A DNA stretch of 64,000 bases. Source: CAZQFV01 sp964613665. GTDB lineage: Bacteria > Chloroflexota > Chloroflexia > DTKN01. Under the pieces are notes generated by a model that was not told the origin of the DNA, did not search any database, and worked only from the letters and a program-made list of their open reading frames with translations. Positions 22,502 through 31,842 of the stretch are shown one piece after another. Made by a program: the position numbers and the translations under genes. Location: assembly GCA_964613665.1 (NCBI GenBank), contig CAZTIG010000002.1:62001-126000 (forward strand), written 5' to 3'. Position 1 is the stretch's first letter. Each line of letters starts with the position of its first letter.

Positions 22502-24148
22502 CTAGGGATCTCCTTCTCGCTGCAGTGCCTCTCTCAGATAGGCGGAACGCGCGCTGGCGAAACGGACCAGCCCCTGCCAGGACGCGGAGAACGCATCAGG
22601 CGAGAACATGGCATGCTCCCCGTAGAAGGCCTTGTCGCCGCCTGCCTGGGCGATGTAGGGGGTGATCTGGCGGTGGTAGTACTGCACCTGGCCGGCGATG
22701 TGCTCCGGGGTGAACCAGTGGCGCAGCAGCAGATCGACGTAGGCGGCGTAGCGGCTGCGGTAGCGCTCGACGGAAAAGACGCGGTCGTACAGCGGGGCGC
22801 GCTCGAGCAGCGCCGGCCCGGAGCGCCCGAACAGCGGTGCCTGCGCGTTCTCGCCCCAGGTCAGGTCCCAGGGGATCCACTCGAAGCGCTCGCTGACGGG
22901 GTTGTTGAAGAGGTAGTAGTTGTTGCCGGTGTTGGGATAGGTGTCCCAGTTGTCCAGGACGGTGACGACGGCCATGTAGCGCAGAAAGGCGTCGACGTTC
23001 AGGACGTCCTCCAGCGCGCGGGTGAACTCTTCCGCGCTGGCATAATCGGTGCCGTCGACGACGCGGCAGAGGGCGATGACGTCGCTGTAGTCGGCGGCGG
23101 CCTCGTTGTTCATCTTGCCGTAGGCGTATTGGCCGTTCTGGGTGGGGTAGGCGGTGATCTGCTCGCCGTAATAGATCAGGTCCATCGGCCCGCGCTGTGC
23201 GTGGCTGGCCTTGTACAGGTTGCCGTCCTGGCTAGCCGGGCCGAAGCGATTGGCCAGGTACTTGCGATCCACACGCTCGACCATGGTGTAGACGCCCCAG
23301 TAGGCGGGCGGGGCGGCGTCGTCGACGATGTCGATCCACAGCTCGACGTAGGTCACGTGGCTGGCCGGCAGGCCGGCGAAAGCCATCATCTCATAGGCCA
23401 GCTTCTCCTTGAGCAGGCTGGGGTCGCCGACGTTGTTGAGCAGCATGAGCTGCCGCAGGTTGTGGAACTCCTGTCCGTCGACGTAGGCGTCGGTGTCGAT
23501 CTCCCACGGTTTCTTGGCCCCCGACTCGCGCAGGGAGAACTGCCCGCGCATGCGCAGGCCGACGTCCGGCAGCGGCTGGCCAAAGACGACCGCGTCGGCC
23601 TGGACCTGGAGCTTGGCCTCGGGGTCGGCCCACATGCGCTCCCAGTCGGCCTGGGCCAGGGCCAGGTCGATGCGCCGCACCTGGCGGTCGTCAAAGACGG
23701 TCCAGTAGTCCACGCTGCTGGCGGCCGGGTGGCGCACGTCGACGGCGACCTGGTCCGTGGCGAAGCGGCCCTGCGCGTCGGTCACGCGCAGGGTGACCGT
23801 GTAGGTCCCTGGTTTGGCGTAGAGGTAGAAGGCGTATCCGCCCTGGCCGGTCGCGTCATAGTCGAAGCGCCCGTTGCCGTCGAGGTCCCACTCGTAGCGG
23901 ACGATGGCGGCATCCGGGCTGCTGCTGCCATAGGCGCTCAAGTGGACCGTGAGCGGCATCCAGCCCTGGTTGGGCATGGCGCTGGCCTGGGCGACGACGG
24001 CGGAGTTGGCGGGGAGGGCCACCGGGGCCGGGGCCAGGACGAGCGGGGCCAGCACAGCGCCCAGGCCGGCGACGGCGAATAGAGCGATGGCGACCAGCTC
24101 CAGCTTCTGTCGCCAGTTGGATTTGCGCAGGTCCCAGCGAGTTTCCAT
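22502..24148 (-). CDS. CotH-family kinase with PKD domain
   Basis: 548 aa. Signal anchor (LVAIALFAVAGLGAVLAPLV), PKD-like domain at about residues 60-140 (YEWDLDGNGRFDYDATG; GTYTVTLRVTDAQG), then an atypical protein kinase fold of the CotH type. Kinase-like motifs include LRMRGQFSLRESGAKKPWEI, AYWGVYTMVERVD, and the metal/catalytic stretch LDNWDTYPNTGNNYYLF ... FEWIPWDLTWGEN. CotH kinases phosphorylate secreted or cell-wall proteins. First gene of the CotH-DUF4956-VTC operon, with its own promoter. Confidence 0.88.
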   Translation of the reverse strand: METRWDLRKSNWRQKLELVAIALFAVAGLGAVLAPLVLAPAPVALPANSAVVAQASAMPNQGWMPLTVHLSAYGSSSPDAAIVRYEWDLDGNGRFDYDATGQGGYAFYLYAKPGTYTVTLRVTDAQGRFATDQVAVDVRHPAASSVDYWTVFDDRQVRRIDLALAQADWERMWADPEAKLQVQADAVVFGQPLPDVGLRMRGQFSLRESGAKKPWEIDTDAYVDGQEFHNLRQLMLLNNVGDPSLLKEKLAYEMMAFAGLPASHVTYVELWIDIVDDAAPPAYWGVYTMVERVDRKYLANRFGPASQDGNLYKASHAQRGPMDLIYYGEQITAYPTQNGQYAYGKMNNEAAADYSDVIALCRVVDGTDYASAEEFTRALEDVLNVDAFLRYMAVVTVLDNWDTYPNTGNNYYLFNNPVSERFEWIPWDLTWGENAQAPLFGRSGPALLERAPLYDRVFSVERYRSRYAAYVDLLLRHWFTPEHIAGQVQYYHRQITPYIAQAGGDKAFYGEHAMFSPDAFSASWQGLVRFASARSAYLREALQREGDP

Positions 24149-24190
24149 CCGATTTTTCGACGCGCCACAGGCTCAAGTGAGGTCGAGAGG

Positions 24191-24219
24191 CAGTATAGCA
24201 CCGGCGCTGGGCACCGTCA
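24191..24219 (-). promoter_or_regulatory. Promoter of the CotH-DUF4956-VTC operon
   Basis: TTGACG (24219-24214), 17 bp, TATACT (24196-24191) on the minus strand with TGC before the -10. The leader is about 35 nt. Confidence 0.7.
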
Positions 24220-24379
24220 AGCGCAGAAAGGCGAGGCCGGCCCGCCCGCTGTACAATAGAACCAGCACCAGCAGAGTGAGCGCCCGGCGGATGTCGCCCT
24301 GTCCGCGCGCCGGCACTGACAGGCCCCGTGCCACCAGTCCTGCCGGCAACACCAGGGTGCATGCTCGGCGCAGTATAGC

Positions 24380-25040
24380 TTATCCCCCTTTAGAAACCAG
24401 CGGCAGGTATACCCATAGAGCCGGGGCCACGTGCTCGTCCGCGCCGATGTCGTACCCGGCGCCGGCCGGCCGGGGCTGGCCGTCAAAGTCCTCGCCCGCG
24501 GCGTCCAGACTGCTCTCCTGGTCAACGGCCGGCGAGTCGCCATGGAGATGGAAGTCGGCCCCCGCCGGGTTCACGAAGCGCGGATCGCCCTCCACGTAGG
24601 ACTCGCCGTAGACCTCCCCCTCGTAGCCCCGGAAACCATCGATCAGGTTGTGGTCGATGTACAGGGTATCTGTCGGCACGCCCGGGCTGACGACGATCTG
24701 GAACGACAGGTTCTGGCTGACGATGTTGTTGCGGATCGTCACGCTCTGGAGGTCGGGGTTGTCCACGGCGATGCCCCCGCCCCACGGGTCCAGGCCGTTG
24801 TTGTAGAAGGTGTTGTTGACAATGGTGATGTCGCGGACCGGGTGCGTCGCCGGCCCCGGGCAGCAGTTGTGGACCACCAGCCCCAGGTAGCGGTTGTTGT
24901 AGGCGATGTTGTTATAGACCCGCACGTTCTCCAGCAGGCCGCCCTGCTCCGAGCCGATGGCAAAGCCATCGTTGTCCAGGACGTCGTGGACGACGTTCTG
25001 GAACACGGCGATGTTGTAGGTGTGCTTGTCCCAGGCGCAG
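24380..25040 (-). pseudogene. C-terminal half of a parallel beta-helix surface protein
   Basis: About 219 residues beginning WDKHTYNIAVFQNVVHDVLD. They carry repeated right-handed beta-helix rungs (VRVYNNIAYNNRYLGLVVHN; ITIVNNTFYNNGLDPWGGGI; VTIRNNIVSQNLSFQIVV) and end SPAVDQESSLDAAGEDFDGQ, ALWVYLPLVSKGG. The latter looks like a processed or anchoring tail common in related exported proteins. The N-terminal half and signal peptide are missing; at about 25030-25045 the sequence switches frame into a truncated AAA gene. Remnant of a deletion fusion. Confidence 0.78.
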
Positions 25041-25940
25041 CCGGATGGCCCCGCTGATGGTGGGGGGGAGGTCGCCGGGCGGTGTGGCGGCGAGCGCCCA
25101 GCACGGCCGGCCGGCCCCACAATCCTGGGCGGTGAGCAGGCCGGCCTCCTGCCAGCCGCGCAGCAGCTCCTCGGCGAAGAAGGGGTTGCCCTCGCTCTGC
25201 CCGTGCAGGAACTGGGCCAGGCCCGCGTCCACGGGCCCGCCCAGGCGGTCGGCGGCGAGCGCGGCGACCTCCTCGGCCGGCAGCGGCGCCAGGGCAATGG
25301 TGGTGAGCACCCGCAGCCGGGCCAGCTGGTTCAGCGCCTGTGCCAACGCCAGGTGAGGATCCGGATCGCCGTCCCGGCAGGTGCCGAGCAGGAGCAGCCG
25401 CGCCTCGGGCTGGTAGCGGGCGACGTAGCACAGCAGATTCAGGCTGGCCGGGTCGGCCCACTGCAGGTCGTCGAGGACCAGGAGTGCGCCGGCCGGCGCG
25501 TCGGCGGAGACGGCAGCCAGGAACGCCCCCACGGCCTCGTACAGCCGCAGCCGGGCCTGTTTTGCCGGCAGCGGATAGCTGGCGGGCAGCTCCCCAAGGC
25601 GCGCGGCCACCTCGGGCAGGATCGTGGCCACGATGCTGGCGTAGGGGCTGACCTGCTGGCGCAGCTGCTCCAGGGGGGCGGCGCGAATGTAGGGACCGAG
25701 GGCTTCCAGGAAGGGGAGGTAGGGCGGCATCCCTTCGGCTTCCGAGGCATCGCCCCAGAGCACGGTGGCCCCCGCCTGCGCCGCGCGCGTGGCCATCTCC
25801 CGCAGCAGGCAGGTCTTGCCGATGCCGGCCTCTCCCGTGACCAGGACCACGCCGGCCCGTCCGGCGGCGGCGGCCTCGAACCGCTCCCACAGCAGCGTTC
25901 GCTCGCGCTGCCGGCCGACAAAGGGTCGCTGGGGGTCCAT
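25030..25940 (-). pseudogene. N-terminal part of an AAA_16 signalling ATPase
   Basis: About 300 residues starting MDPQRPFVGRQRERTLLWER, with Walker A VTGEAGIGKTCLLREM and Walker B GALLVLDDLQWADPASLNLL, then SEGNPFFAEELLRGW and PPTISGAIRLRLG. Such ATPases normally continue into TPR and often a LuxR HTH. Here homology stops at about 25040 and the next codons belong, in another frame, to a beta-helix protein. Ribosome site GGAGAAACG before 25940. It was probably a STAND regulator, now truncated. Confidence 0.78.
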
Positions 25941-25948
25941 CGTTTCTC

Positions 25949-26222
25949 CTACCTGGCCTCCACGAGCAGCGGCTCCGCGGTCGCATAGCCGATGTAGTAG
26001 ACCAGGGCGTCGGCCAGCGTGCCGGTGCGGTGGGAGGGTGGTCTGGGTGGGCGCAGGTGTCGGTTGGGGCTGTGAGGCGCGCCGCGGGGGCAGGGTGGGC
26101 TTGGGAGGGGGCACCGCTGTCGGCTCCTGCCGCGTGCCGCAGGCCGCCAGGATCAGGCCCAGGGATGCGGCCCCGCTCCATTTGAGGAAATCGCGCCGGG
26201 ACAGCAGTCGGGGGTCCTTCAT
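25949..26222 (-). pseudogene. Tat-signal lipoprotein remnant
   Basis: It starts MKDPRLLSRRDFLKWSGAAS with a twin-Arg signal and lipobox (LILAACG), then a Pro/Thr linker (about 45 residues). After QTTLPPHR the frame shifts; the alternative frame reads TGTLADALVYYIGYATAEPL and stops at 25949. The mature domain is absent. It could be the lost N-terminus of an exported protein, cut by a deletion at about 26020-26030. Not the beta-helix protein's own start unless rearranged. Confidence 0.6.
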
Positions 26223-26424
26223 GGCGATCTCCTTTCACCTGCCCGGGAGCACCCTCCTGATCTTGCCGATGAGGTGGGGAGTGCAGGTCGATCCACCAAG
26301 CCCGACGTTGGCCGGCGTCACCTGTGACAGGTGGGCAGCGCCTTTGCTGACCGGGTGGTGCGTCAAGAGAGCGTACGCCACATCCGCCGACGTGGTCTGC
26401 GAGAAACGGGGCGGCGACGAAACC

Positions 26425-26453
26425 ACTATACCATGCTGTACATGCGACGTCAA
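26425..26453 (-). promoter_or_regulatory. Promoter for the lipoprotein/AAA remnants
   Basis: TTGACG (26453-26448), 17 bp, TATAGT (26430-26425) on the minus strand. It gives a leader of about 195 nt before 26222; I see nothing structured in that leader. Confidence 0.6.
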
Positions 26454-26592
26454 CGAGAGCTCGGTCATGCGCCGGCGAAGACGGCAGCCGCCCGCAGGCT
26501 GCGCTGCCGGGCTGCGGCCTCGCATTGTCGGTGCTATCATCGGTGCGTGCGGCCAGGCCGAGCAGGCCAGCGCACCATGGGGATCGGCCGAC

Positions 26593-26649
26593 ACAAGCCC
26601 CGCGATAGCCCTGTTGAGGGGTCACCGCCGGCCCGGCGAGTCGTAGGAT
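26593..26649 (+). promoter_or_regulatory. Composite promoter, copy 5 (degenerate gene)
   Basis: Plus strand: ACAAGCCC (26593-26600), GATAGCCC (26604-26611) 11 bp later, four bases, GAGGG in place of GGGAC (26616-26620), 23 bases, TAGGAT (26644-26649). It is the most diverged copy, but all spacings are kept. The gene it would drive is broken. Confidence 0.45.
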
Positions 26650-26684
26650 GGAGGCCACGACAGGAACCACAAAGGAGGGCAGGG

Positions 26685-26764
26685 ATGAAGGTGATCGTGC
26701 TCCACGCCAGCCCGCAGAGTCCTACGAGCTGGGCAGAGCGCTGGGCCAGCGGGCCGGCGACTGA
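26685..26764 (+). pseudogene. Short broken gene, possible flavodoxin-like start
   Basis: AAAGGAGG precedes ATG at 26685 and MKVIVLHASPQ, an opening seen in flavodoxin-like or NADPH:FMN reductases. A frame change then gives SYELGRALGQRAGD and a TGA at 26762-26764. Nothing after it is recognisable. Rest of the 26223-26859 interval holds no other supportable gene. Confidence 0.35.
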
Positions 26765-26859
26765 GCCCACTCGGGCCGGCATCGCCGCCAGGCACACAGC
26801 CCACGCTCGTTCTGGTCGCTCCTGCCTTTCACGCGGAGCGCTGCCGCTGTCCCTGCCCC

Positions 26860-26888
26860 GCTTGACCCCTTCCACCGCCGATGGTAGA
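26860..26888 (+). promoter_or_regulatory. Promoter of the class V aminotransferase gene
   Basis: TTGACC (26860-26865), 17 bp, TAGAAT (26883-26888). The 5' leader is about 30 nt. Confidence 0.65.
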
Positions 26889-26923
26889 ATGGCCCCAGCG
26901 AGTATGCCAAAGGAGGCCTGTCC

Positions 26924-28189
26924 ATGGACCTGACCCCACTGCGCGACCGCTTTCCCGCCCTGCAGCAGCACGACGCCGCCGGCCGGCCCTACCTCTACCT
27001 GGACGCCCCCGGCGGCACCCAGGTGCCGCAGCCGGTCATCGATGCTATGGCCGACTACCTGGCCCACTCCAACGCCAACCTGCACGGCGCCTTTGTCACC
27101 AGCCGACGCACGGACGAGGTCGTCGCCCAGGCCCGCCAGGCGGCCGCCGACTTTCTCAACGCCGCCCCGCAGGAGATCGTCTTCGGCCCCAACATGACCA
27201 CCCTCACCTTCCACCTGAGCCAGACCCTGGCGGCCGGGCTGCGCCCCGGCGACGAGGTCGTCGTCACCCACCTGGATCACGACGCCAACATCGCCCCCTG
27301 GCTGCGCCTGCAGGAGCGTGGCGTGGTCATTCGCTGGGCTGATTTCCATCCCGAGGACTGCACCCTGGACCTGGAAGGGCTGCGCGGCCTGCTCAACGAG
27401 CGCACCCGCCTGGTGGCAGTGGGCTATGCCTCCAACGCCGTGGGCACGATCCACCCCGTGGCGCGCATCGCCGACTGGGCGCGCCAGGTGGGCGCCCTGA
27501 GCTTCGTCGACGCCGTGCACTATGCCCCGCACGGGCCGATCGACGTCCGGTCGCTGGGCTGCGACTTTTTGGTCTGCTCGGCCTACAAGTTCTTCGGCCC
27601 GCACTTGGGGGTGTTATGGGGGCGGGCCGAGCTGCTGGAGCGGCTGCGCCCGGCCAAGGTGCGCCCGGCCCCCGACACCGTCCCCGAGCGCTTCGAGACC
27701 GGCACGCAGAACCACGAAGGCCTGGCCGGGCTGGTCGCTGCGGTGGACTATCTGGCCGGGGTGGGTCGACGCTTCGGCGGGGAGTTCGGCGCGCGCCATC
27801 CTGCCCTCAGCGGCCGGCGGCTGGAGATCAAGGCCGGTCTGAGCGCCATCCAAGCCTATGAGCGCCCCCTGACTTGGCGGCTGATCGCCGGCCTTCAGCA
27901 GGTGCCCGGCCTGCGCATCTGGGGGATCAGCGACCCGGCCCGCGCCGCCGAGCGCGCCCCCACCGTCTCTTTCACCCTGGAGGGCACGACGCCGCGGGAA
28001 ATCGCCACCCGGCTGGGAGAGGAGAGCATCTTTGTCTGGGACGGCAACTTCTATGCCCTGGCGGTGACCGAGCGGCTGGGGCTGGAGGAGCAGGGCGGCC
28101 TGCTGCGCGTGGGCCTGGTCCACTATAACACCGCCGCCGAGGTAGATCGCTTCCTAGACACACTGGGACGGGTGCCGCGGGCGTCCTGA
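26924..28189 (+). CDS. Class V aminotransferase / cysteine desulfurase-like PLP enzyme
   Basis: 421 aa. PLP-binding pieces: YLYLDAPGGTQVPQPVI at the start, FGPNMTTLTFHL, THLDHDANIAPWLRL, VGYASNAVGTIHPV, SFVDAVHYAPHGPID, and the Schiff-base lysine in CSAYKFFGPHLGVLWG. This is the SufS/CsdA-like branch (YcbU/YfbH type), but the mobile-loop Cys of true desulfurases is not evident in the region after the Lys. An amino-acid lyase or epimerase-like role is therefore possible. Start at 26924 with AAAGGAGG. Confidence 0.88.
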   Translation: MDLTPLRDRFPALQQHDAAGRPYLYLDAPGGTQVPQPVIDAMADYLAHSNANLHGAFVTSRRTDEVVAQARQAAADFLNAAPQEIVFGPNMTTLTFHLSQTLAAGLRPGDEVVVTHLDHDANIAPWLRLQERGVVIRWADFHPEDCTLDLEGLRGLLNERTRLVAVGYASNAVGTIHPVARIADWARQVGALSFVDAVHYAPHGPIDVRSLGCDFLVCSAYKFFGPHLGVLWGRAELLERLRPAKVRPAPDTVPERFETGTQNHEGLAGLVAAVDYLAGVGRRFGGEFGARHPALSGRRLEIKAGLSAIQAYERPLTWRLIAGLQQVPGLRIWGISDPARAAERAPTVSFTLEGTTPREIATRLGEESIFVWDGNFYALAVTERLGLEEQGGLLRVGLVHYNTAAEVDRFLDTLGRVPRAS

Positions 28190-28269
28190 TCCGCCGTCGG
28201 CCGTCCGTAGTCGGTCGCCGGTCGACAAAAGCGGACAGCGGATGGCCGGTCTTCCGAGCCTCCTGTCCT

Positions 28270-28485
28270 TTAGCCACTCCCCTCGTACTTGAAGGAGAGT
28301 TTGACCTTGGCGCGGTAGGCGACGACCTTGCCGTTGTCCAGGTGCATGTCCAGTTGGACGACCTCGGCGATGCGCAGGTCGCGCAGGCTCCTGGCGGCCA
28401 TCTCTACCGCGTTGGCCGCGGCCTTCTCCCAAGACTCGGTGCTGGTCCCGATGAGCTCGATCACCTTGTAGACGCTCTCACCCAT
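28270..28485 (-). CDS. Dodecin family protein
   Basis: 71 aa, the exact family length. MGESVYKVIELIGTSTESWE with the flavin-stacking Trp, and VVQLDMHLDNGKVVAYRAKV. Dodecins form 12-mers that store or buffer riboflavin/FMN. Start at 28485 with AAAGGAGC. Monocistronic, convergent with the aminotransferase gene. Confidence 0.93.
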   Translation of the reverse strand: MGESVYKVIELIGTSTESWEKAAANAVEMAARSLRDLRIAEVVQLDMHLDNGKVVAYRAKVKLSFKYEGSG

Positions 28486-28559
28486 GGCTTGCTCCTTTCG
28501 CGTGGGCAACCGCTCACAACGACACAAAGAAGAACCCCGCCCGCTCCCTACCGCGCCTG

Positions 28560-30401
28560 TCAGAGTCGGTAGCGCGACACCGCATCGCGCAGTCGGCCGG
28601 CCAGCTCGTTCAACCCCCTGGTCTCGTGCTCGATCTGCCGCATGCCCGCCTCGTTCTGGCTGGTCGCCTGGCGGATGCTTTGGATGGCCAGCACGATCTG
28701 CTCCACGCCGGTGAGCTGCTGGCTGGCTGCGGCGGAGATCTGGCTGGAGGCCGTCAGCGATCGCTGCAAGCTCTCGGCAAGGACCTGGATCGCCTCCCCC
28801 GCCTCGGCGGCGAGCTGCACGCCCTGCTCGGCTCTGGCGCGCCCTTCTTCCGTGACGGCCACCACCGCCGCTACTCCCCGCTGGATCTCGTTCAGCACGG
28901 TGCGGACATCCTCGGTGGCCGCGCGGCTCTGCTCGGCCAGGTTGCGCACCTCTTGGGCGACGACGGCAAAGCCCTTGCCGGCCGCGCCGGCCCGCGCGGC
29001 TTCCACAGCCGCGTTCAGTGCCAGGATATTGGACTGGGCAGCGATCTCCGCGACCGTGGCGATGATCGCCCCAATGGTCTGCGCCTGCTTGTCCAGCGTC
29101 TGGACGGCCCCGGCAATCGTGTCCACGCGCTTGGCCACGTCGTGCATCCCCGATATCGTGTCGGCGACGGACTGCTGCCCGCTCTGGGCAACGTGCATGA
29201 TCTGCTGCGCCAGATCGACCACCTCCTGCGCCCGCTGCGACGTCTGGACGGTGATGTTGCGCACCTGCTCGATGGTGGAGGAGGCCTGCGTCACGGCCAC
29301 CGCTTCCTCCGTGGTGCTGGCGGCCTGGTGGGTGGTCGCGGTCAGTATCTCCGCCGCCGCGCTACCCAGTTCGTCGGCCGCGCCGCTCACCTGCCGGGTC
29401 ATCTCCTGCAGGCCGGCGATGGCACTGTTGAGGCTGCGGCCGAGGGTGACCAGGGGATCATCGCCGGCAGTGCCGCGCTCCTCAATCGCGACGCGGGTGG
29501 ATAGATTCCCCTGGGCCACCGCCGCCATCTGCTCGACGTAGCGGTCGATGCTGGACTGCAAGTAGACGCGCTCCTCCTTCTCTCGATCCAGCATCCCGCG
29601 CAGCTGACCAAGCATGTGCTGGAATGCCTCGGCCAACACATGGGTCTCGTCCCGCGAGGTGACGCCGAAGGCCACGTCCAGGTTGCCGGCGCTCACATGC
29701 CTGGCAGCACGGGTCAGGCCGGTGATGGCCCGGGTGATCCCCCGGCTCAGCAGATAGGCCGCGCCGACAAAGAGCACCAGAACCACGGCCGACATGACGT
29801 AGAAGAAGACGCGGGCAGCGGTCGCCTGGGCGGCGCTCTGGCGGTTCAGTTCCTCGGTCTCGGCCAACTTCAACTGGTAGAAGTGCTCCACCTCGCTCAA
29901 CAGGGTGGTGTCGAGATAGGTATCGGCAGCCCGCAGCAGGACCAGCGCCGCGAGGGGGTCGTCAGGGTTGCTCTCGAAGACGGCGATGGCCGTATCCAGG
30001 CGTTTCTCGAAGGCGGAAAATCCATTGACGAGACTCAACGTGATCCCGCGCTGCTCGTCCGGGAGAGGCGCGTTGCGCAGGGTGTCGAGCAGCTGCCTGG
30101 TCTCGGCGCGCAGAGATATCACGCGGTCCCGGTACTCGGGACGATTGGTCATGATGTAAGAGCTCACGTTCTGCCGGACCAGCAGGATGTTGTTGTAGGC
30201 ACGGGACACAGAGACAATCAGGGGCACGTGCTCGCGGATGATCCGGTCGGCCGTGTCCTGGTACAGCCGCTGTGTGTACAGGCCAACCCCAGCCATCGCC
30301 AGGAGGAGAACCAGGCCCAGGCCGTACCCGAGCGCCAGCTTGCGACCGATGGTCCAGGTCATCCGGACCTGGGGTGCGGCGGATGCGCGCTTCCATCTCA
30401 T
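28560..30401 (-). CDS. Methyl-accepting chemotaxis protein
   Basis: 613 aa receptor. TM1 (ALGYGLGLVLLLAMAGVGLY), an extracytoplasmic four-helix bundle of about 170 aa, TM2 (VFFYVMSAVVLVLFVGAAYL), HAMP, then the cytoplasmic signalling helix. The conserved hairpin tip EIAAQSNILALNAAVEAARA and VVAQEVRNLAEQS bind CheW/CheA. Ligand unknown. The start is set at 30401, where GGAGG lies about 10 nt upstream; the ATG at 30410 is too close to it. No che genes in the window. Confidence 0.93.
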   Translation of the reverse strand: MRWKRASAAPQVRMTWTIGRKLALGYGLGLVLLLAMAGVGLYTQRLYQDTADRIIREHVPLIVSVSRAYNNILLVRQNVSSYIMTNRPEYRDRVISLRAETRQLLDTLRNAPLPDEQRGITLSLVNGFSAFEKRLDTAIAVFESNPDDPLAALVLLRAADTYLDTTLLSEVEHFYQLKLAETEELNRQSAAQATAARVFFYVMSAVVLVLFVGAAYLLSRGITRAITGLTRAARHVSAGNLDVAFGVTSRDETHVLAEAFQHMLGQLRGMLDREKEERVYLQSSIDRYVEQMAAVAQGNLSTRVAIEERGTAGDDPLVTLGRSLNSAIAGLQEMTRQVSGAADELGSAAAEILTATTHQAASTTEEAVAVTQASSTIEQVRNITVQTSQRAQEVVDLAQQIMHVAQSGQQSVADTISGMHDVAKRVDTIAGAVQTLDKQAQTIGAIIATVAEIAAQSNILALNAAVEAARAGAAGKGFAVVAQEVRNLAEQSRAATEDVRTVLNEIQRGVAAVVAVTEEGRARAEQGVQLAAEAGEAIQVLAESLQRSLTASSQISAAASQQLTGVEQIVLAIQSIRQATSQNEAGMRQIEHETRGLNELAGRLRDAVSRYRL

Positions 30402-30501
30402 ATCCTTCATGCCTCCGGCAAGGTCGTACTGAAGATGAAAGGAACCAGACCATCGACGAGACAGCATCCTTTCTCCCGCCGATTTTGTGCCCTACCGCCA
30501 C

Positions 30502-30530
30502 ATTGTAGCACCAAATGGGGGGATTTACAA
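30502..30530 (-). promoter_or_regulatory. Promoter of the chemoreceptor gene
   Basis: TTGTAA (30530-30525), 17 bp, TACAAT (30507-30502) on the minus strand with TGC before the -10. Confidence 0.55.
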
Positions 30531-30639
30531 GAGCGGCACGGCAGGGCCCCGGCAGGCCGCCAAGGCAACACCAGTGTCCGGCGACCAGGTCGCAGGTGCC
30601 ATGCGGACCAGATGCCGTTCCGAACGTCGCGAGGGGTGT

Positions 30640-31842
30640 TCAGCAGCCGCCGGCCGGCCGCTCGTCCAGGCGGTAGAGAGCGCGGGCCGTCTCCGCCAGG
30701 ATCATGCGCGCTGCGCCCTCGGCCTCGCCGACGGTGAGCAGCCCATCCCCAACCAGGTCAGCCAGGACCCGCCCCAGCGCCATCTTGCCCAGCCGGGCCC
30801 CGACGTAGTTGATCTCGGGCAGGGAGTAAGCGTCGGAGCCATAGACCACCTTGGAATAGGGGGCCATCTCCAGGACCTGGCTGAGGATACGGCCCACGCC
30901 GTGCGCGGCAAAGGGCAACCCCTCGGAGACATCGCAGTACACGCGCGGCAGCACGTTGGCCATGTAGCCGGCCTCGGCATGGTAGGGATAGCCGGCGTGC
31001 ACCAGGACCACCCGGCAGCGACGAAACGCCGGAAAACGCAGCAGGTCCAGCAGCAGGGCCGGCCGGCACAGGGCCAGGTTGACCTCGTAGTCGCCGATGC
31101 CGGTATGCACCTGCATCGGCACGTCGTGCTCCATGCACAGCTCCAGGGCCCGGCAAAAGAGGTGGTCACGCAGCTTTTTCATGGCCTGTCCGCCGGTGCC
31201 GCGATGGATCGCCTCCAGGGCTTGCTCCCCCTGGTCGGGGCTGCGGCCAAGCGGGGAAATGTCCAGCCCGGTGCGGTAGGCGATGATCGACTTGAGCCCG
31301 CGGTAGCCCTCGTCGGCCAGGGCACCCGCCAGCGTGTCGTCGTAGCGCCGCCGGAACTCCGTCCAGCCCACCTCGGCCGCCAGTAGGTGGGCGATGAGCG
31401 GCTCGATCCGGTACACCGGCACCACCGGCACCGAAACCTCCCGGCGGAACTGCTGCAGGTCGATCGGCGGCTGGGGGTAACCCATGTCGGCCACCAGGGC
31501 GGCGACACCGCCGGCCGCCAGGAGCCTGCGCAGGTAGCCCGGGTAGTCCTCCTGCACCGACTGGTTGCGGGCGGCCACGACCGCGGTCAGGTCGTCCTCG
31601 CATTCCAGAAAGCGCGCCAGCTCGCGGACGGCGTAGCGGAGGTAGACGCTGTTCTCCCGAAGTCGCTGCAACTCCTCCGCCAGCGCTGCGTCGTCTGCCA
31701 CGCCGCCCTCGGCCATGTAGCGGGTCGAGCCGCCTGGGAAACACAGGCGCTCGACGAAGCGAGCCTCGCTCAGGGGACCTTCGTTGGCAAAGGGGTGGCA
31801 ATGGGCATCGACGACCGGAAGGCCGCTGATCTCGATCATCAT
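30640..31842 (-). CDS. Amidohydrolase-2 family protein (FluG N-terminal-like)
   Basis: 400 aa TIM-barrel hydrolase. Metal motif VVDAHCHPF near the N-terminus, VPMQVHTGIGDYE and VVLVHAGYPYHAEAGY in the middle, and YGSDAYSLPEINY with the C-terminal catalytic Asp. It is the pairing partner of the glutamine-synthetase-like gene: fungal and plant FluG/NodGS proteins fuse exactly these two domains. It probably hydrolyses or decarboxylates a product of the ligase. The start overlaps the ligase stop (TGATG). Confidence 0.87.
   Translation of the reverse strand: MMIEISGLPVVDAHCHPFANEGPLSEARFVERLCFPGGSTRYMAEGGVADDAALAEELQRLRENSVYLRYAVRELARFLECEDDLTAVVAARNQSVQEDYPGYLRRLLAAGGVAALVADMGYPQPPIDLQQFRREVSVPVVPVYRIEPLIAHLLAAEVGWTEFRRRYDDTLAGALADEGYRGLKSIIAYRTGLDISPLGRSPDQGEQALEAIHRGTGGQAMKKLRDHLFCRALELCMEHDVPMQVHTGIGDYEVNLALCRPALLLDLLRFPAFRRCRVVLVHAGYPYHAEAGYMANVLPRVYCDVSEGLPFAAHGVGRILSQVLEMAPYSKVVYGSDAYSLPEINYVGARLGKMALGRVLADLVGDGLLTVGEAEGAARMILAETARALYRLDERPAGGC

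Noticed and set aside
24170..24340. Small minus-strand membrane peptide (about 59 codons) between the beta-helix remnant and cotH
   Set aside because: No ribosome site, it overlaps the cotH promoter, and hydrophobic runs arise easily from Leu/Val-rich GC codons.
24739..26670. Continuous 643-codon minus-strand frame
   Set aside because: Composition is GC-driven (Arg/Gly/Ala/Pro), and it crosses the AAA and lipoprotein remnants in the wrong frame without homology.
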